This document shows positions 6,863 through 9,233 of a DNA stretch of 9,233 nt, piece after piece. The position numbers were made by a program, and so were the translations under genes. The notes below the pieces were generated by a model that worked only from the letters and a program-made list of their open reading frames with translations, made no database searches and had not been told where the DNA came from. The stretch comes from JASFYU01 sp045046905 (lineage in GTDB: Bacteria; Bacteroidota; Bacteroidia; Flavobacteriales; Flavobacteriaceae). How positions within the stretch are numbered: the stretch's first letter is position 1; every line of letters begins with the position of its first letter. The stretch lies in NCBI GenBank assembly GCA_045046905.1, contig JASFYU010000004.1, positions 1 to 9,233 of the forward strand, given 5' to 3'.

Positions 6863-8725
6863 TTACAATTGATTTTCTTCGATTAAATCAATCTCTACTT
6901 TAAGGTTTTTAATAATAAATTTTTGTCGGTCTGGCGTATTTTTACCCATATAAAAACTCAATAGCTCCTCAATCGACACGGCCTTGTCTAGCATAATGGG
7001 CTCCAAACGTATATCGTCACCGATAAAGTTCACGAACTCATCAGGAGAGATTTCACCCAAGCCCTTGAATCGTGTTATTTCTGGCTTGCCTGATAATTTT
7101 TCAAGCGCCGCCCTTCGCTCTTCATCACTATAACAATACACCGTTTCTTTTTTATTTCGCACCCGAAACAATGGCGTCTGAAGAATATACAAGTGGTTTT
7201 CTTTAATCAGCTCCGGAAAAAACTGAAGAAAGAAAGTGATTAACAACAAACGAATGTGCATACCGTCAACATCGGCATCTGTTGCAATAACAATATTGTT
7301 GTAGCGAAGACTCTCTAGTGACACCTCTATATTCAAGGCCGCCTGCAACAGATTAAACTCCTCATTCTCATAGACTATCTTTTTTGACATTCCGTAAGAA
7401 TTCAAGGGCTTACCCCGTAAACTGAATACCGCCTGCGTATTTACATCACGTGATTTTGTAATAGAACCCGAAGCAGAATCCCCTTCAGTGATAAACAGGG
7501 TGCTTTCAAGTCGCCTATCATTCTTCATATCTCCGAGATGCACTCGGCAATCGCGTAACTTTTTATTGTGTAGGTTAGCCTTTTTAGCACGGTCTCGAGC
7601 CAGCTTTCGAATACCAGAAAGCTCTTTGCGTTCTTTCTCAGCCATTACAATCTTACGCTGTAACTTTTCGGCGGTTTCAGCGTTCTTATGCAAATAGTTG
7701 TCTAGATACTTACCTACAAAATCATTGATATAGGTGCGAACGGTAGGAAAATTGCCTCCCATATCAGTAGAACCCAATTTGGTCTTGGTCTGACTCTCAA
7801 AGACAGGCTCCATCACCTTTATCGAAATAGCCGAAATAATCGATTTTCGAACATCAGAAGCATCATAGTTCTTACCGTAAAAATCACGAATGGTCTTGAC
7901 CAAGGCTTCGCGAAACGCCGATTGGTGCGTACCGCCCTGGGTAGTATGCTGCCCGTTCACGAATGAATGATATTCTTCACTATACTGCGTCTTACTATGT
8001 GTAATAGCAACTTCTATATCATCACCTTTAAGATGAATGACAGGATATAACATATCCTCTATATTATTATTGTCTTCAAGTAAATCTTTGAGCCCGTTCT
8101 CTGAATGAAATTTTTCGCCATTAAAAACAATAGTCAAGCCCAGGTTCAGGTACACGTAGTTCCTGAGCATTCGCTCCACATACTCATTTCGATACTTATA
8201 TTTTTTAAAGATAGCCTCGTCAGGCGTAAAGGAAACTCTGGTACCTTTTCTTTTCGAAGTCTCTATAGGCCCTTCTTCAAATACCAAATTACCCTGATTG
8301 AACTCGGCGGTCTTCATCAGATTATCCCGAGAAGACTGTACCTCAAAAAAGCTAGATAACGCATTGACCGCCTTGGTACCCACCCCGTTAAGTCCGACCG
8401 ACTTCTTAAAAGCTCGGCTATCATACTTGCCACCGGTATTCATTTTCGAAACCACATCAACCACCTTACCCAGCGGAATACCCCGCCCATAATCACGAAC
8501 TCGTACAATATTATCCTTGATACTGATTTCAATGGTCTTGCCCGCACCCATCACAAATTCATCGATACAGTTGTCGATAGTCTCTTTAAGCAGTATATAA
8601 ATACCATCATCGGCCGACGAACCATCACCCAACTTACCAATGTACATTCCAGGTCGCAACCGAATATGTTCTTTCCAATCAAGTGAGCGGATATTATCTT
8701 CGGTATATTGGCTATTTTCGGGCAT
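6863..8725 (-). CDS. parE: DNA topoisomerase IV subunit B
   Basis: This 620-residue ATPase subunit drives strand passage by topoisomerase IV. The GHKL ATPase domain shows Glu48 and Asn52 (KETIDNCIDEF), DYGRGIP at 78-84, and the glycine-rich lid GLNGVGTKAVNALS at 111-124. QGGTH at 263-267 and the transducer follow; K315-T-K-L-G is the switch-lysine loop region. The TOPRIM domain has EGDSASGS (Glu414, Asp416), TDADVDGMH (Asp483, Asp485, Asp487) and RFKGLGEI near the end. The length of about 620, without the insertion found in E. coli GyrB, and the neighbouring parC support ParE rather than GyrB. It is the first gene of the leftward operon, and a candidate -7 box lies 26 bp upstream. Nothing suggests damage or transfer. 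Confidence 0.96.
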   Translation of the reverse strand: MPENSQYTEDNIRSLDWKEHIRLRPGMYIGKLGDGSSADDGIYILLKETIDNCIDEFVMGAGKTIEISIKDNIVRVRDYGRGIPLGKVVDVVSKMNTGGKYDSRAFKKSVGLNGVGTKAVNALSSFFEVQSSRDNLMKTAEFNQGNLVFEEGPIETSKRKGTRVSFTPDEAIFKKYKYRNEYVERMLRNYVYLNLGLTIVFNGEKFHSENGLKDLLEDNNNIEDMLYPVIHLKGDDIEVAITHSKTQYSEEYHSFVNGQHTTQGGTHQSAFREALVKTIRDFYGKNYDASDVRKSIISAISIKVMEPVFESQTKTKLGSTDMGGNFPTVRTYINDFVGKYLDNYLHKNAETAEKLQRKIVMAEKERKELSGIRKLARDRAKKANLHNKKLRDCRVHLGDMKNDRRLESTLFITEGDSASGSITKSRDVNTQAVFSLRGKPLNSYGMSKKIVYENEEFNLLQAALNIEVSLESLRYNNIVIATDADVDGMHIRLLLITFFLQFFPELIKENHLYILQTPLFRVRNKKETVYCYSDEERRAALEKLSGKPEITRFKGLGEISPDEFVNFIGDDIRLEPIMLDKAVSIEELLSFYMGKNTPDRQKFIIKNLKVEIDLIEENQL

Positions 8726-8750
8726 CTAATAGTTTTGTCGAAAGTGATGC

Positions 8751-8758
8751 TAAAGATA
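8751..8758 (-). promoter_or_regulatory. Candidate -7 promoter element for parE operon
   Basis: On the minus strand this reads TATCTTTA, seven of eight positions of the Bacteroidota -7 consensus TAnnTTTG. It would give a leader of about 20 bases to the ATG at 8725. TTTG words exist upstream (in TTTTTTTGCG and GCTTTGGGG), but with spacers of 10 and 26 bases instead of the expected 19 or so, so the -33 half is not convincing. Confidence 0.35.
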
Positions 8759-8912
8759 ACACGCCTCGCAAAAAAATAAAACCCCAAAGCATTAAAGTAA
8801 TTAACAATGAACGCCTTGTTTTGTTGATAGCAAAGCTGTAGAAAGATAGATTACTGAAAGAGAGCACCAAATTTCAAACAAACCAATCACTACATTGTCG
8901 CAATCTTATCTG

Positions 8913-9140
8913 CTACTTCTTTATAGCGACTAGGCTGACACCGGTGATAACCACCACCATTCCAAAACACTGAAGCAATGTAACACGCTCATCTAATACG
9001 AAGAAGGCTAAAACAATTGTCGCTATTGGTCCCAAACTCCCAAAAATAGAAAAAGTAGATGCCCCCAACCGATTAATAGCAGCAGATACTAAAAATGAAG
9101 GAATCAGTGTTGAAAAAATAGCCATGGCCGCTCCTAATAA
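8913..9140 (-). pseudogene. EamA/DMT-family transporter, 3' remnant
   Basis: About 75 codons encode the last two to three membrane helices of an EamA-type drug/metabolite transporter: a helix at IFSTLIPSFLVSAA, a second at SLGPIATIVLAFFVLDE with the conserved P and acidic E, and a last one at FGMVVVITGVSLVAIKK before TAG. EamA proteins usually have about 290-300 residues and ten helices, so roughly three quarters is missing. The transporter-like frame can be followed upstream of the ATG at 9125 as LLGAA and then runs straight into the repeat at 9139-9161, which supplies VELR and an in-frame TAG (9153-9155). The break therefore coincides with the repeat, consistent with disruption by the IS on the right. 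Translation from the ATG at 9125 would yield only a 70-residue fragment, unlikely to transport anything. Confidence 0.7.
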
Positions 9141-9169
9141 CCTGAGTTCGACCTAAGATTTGTTTACAG
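9139..9169 (+). repeat. IS-like terminal inverted repeat, right copy
   Basis: The exact 23-base block at 9139-9161 (starting AACCTGAGTTCGACCTAAG) is the reverse complement of 75-97, and the imperfect extension reaches TACAG at 9165-9169. The element interior lies to the right. The outer end lies within or next to AACCTG and touches the EamA remnant. A leftward reading frame ends inside it with TAA at 9164-9166, a common arrangement at the 3' end of an IS. Confidence 0.75.
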
Positions 9170-9233
9170 TTTAGATGCTTTTTTATTCAATTCGAAGCTG
9201 AATTTTAGAAAGACTAACGGGTTAATTTGATGA
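9164..9233 (-). CDS. 3' end of a probable IS transposase gene (partial)
   Basis: A minus-strand frame is open from the window edge for 22 codons (ending INPLVFLKFSFELNKKASKL) to the TAA at 9164-9166, which lies in the imperfect part of the terminal repeat. The basic, lysine-rich tail and the stop right at the repeat fit the C-terminus of a transposase. I cannot assign an IS family from this fragment. The left-edge frame (1-39) also reads leftward, so the two could be the start and end of the same kind of gene, in two copies of one IS lying in the same orientation. That link is inference. Confidence 0.4.
   Translation of the reverse strand, partial: HQINPLVFLKFSFELNKKASKL

Noticed and set aside
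4183..8725. gyrA/gyrB identity for the two topoisomerase genes
   Set aside because: The GyrA-box is missing, ParE is short, and the adjacent B-then-A order with these tails fits topoisomerase IV.
8551..8787. Minus-strand frame overlapping the parE start
   Set aside because: It overlaps the conserved ParE N-terminus in another frame, and its sequence is the shifted translation of the ATPase domain.
66..9169. A genuine composite transposon carrying the whole segment as cargo
   Set aside because: The interior contains core housekeeping genes, parE and parC, and the outer IS ends and target duplications are out of view. Two independent insertions are simpler, so only the IS-bounded arrangement is reported.
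1..9233. tRNA or rRNA genes, CRISPR arrays, toxin-antitoxin or defence genes
   Set aside because: No cloverleaf, rRNA-like, regularly spaced repeat or defence-type protein was found on either strand.

Overview
The window reads as a chromosomal segment of a member of the Bacteroidota, most likely a marine Flavobacteriaceae-type bacterium. The evidence is A+T-rich DNA, genes without Shine-Dalgarno sequences but with A-rich leaders, ParE/ParC proteins of the Bacteroidota type, and a lipoprotein sulfatase beside a secreted bicupin. Genus-level placement is not possible from sequence reading alone.

Layout from left to right. Positions 1-97 hold the edge of a probable insertion sequence: the start of a leftward reading frame and a terminal repeat. 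Positions 98-362 are non-coding and carry several small dyads and hairpins. Two rightward genes follow: an S1-type sulfatase lipoprotein (363-1688) and a secreted two-domain cupin (1826-2617). A perfect 16-bp palindrome of LacI-operator type (1800-1815) sits just before the cupin start. After a terminator in the convergent gap, four genes run leftward, apparently as one operon read from 8725 to 2742: parE, parC (topoisomerase IV), mscL (mechanosensitive channel) and a membrane di-iron fatty acid hydroxylase/sterol desaturase-family protein. Upstream of parE lies the 3' remnant of an EamA/DMT transporter gene (8913-9140), which stops abruptly at a second copy of the same terminal repeat (9139-9161, inverted relative to the left copy). 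Beyond it the tail of another leftward reading frame runs off the window.

The functional core is housekeeping: chromosome decatenation, with an osmotic safety valve and a lipid-modifying enzyme in the same transcription unit. The sulfatase/cupin pair looks like a small polysaccharide- or sulfated-glycan-related accessory locus, but no SusC/SusD or glycoside hydrolase is in view. The main structural observation is that the whole 9-kb segment lies between two ends of what appears to be the same IS type, both copies probably transcribed leftward, and that one copy coincides with the breakpoint of the EamA gene. I saw no clearly new defence or enzymatic system here. The best leads are the IS-bounded architecture, the LacI-type operator in front of the atypical bicupin, and the topoisomerase IV-mscL-hydroxylase operon.
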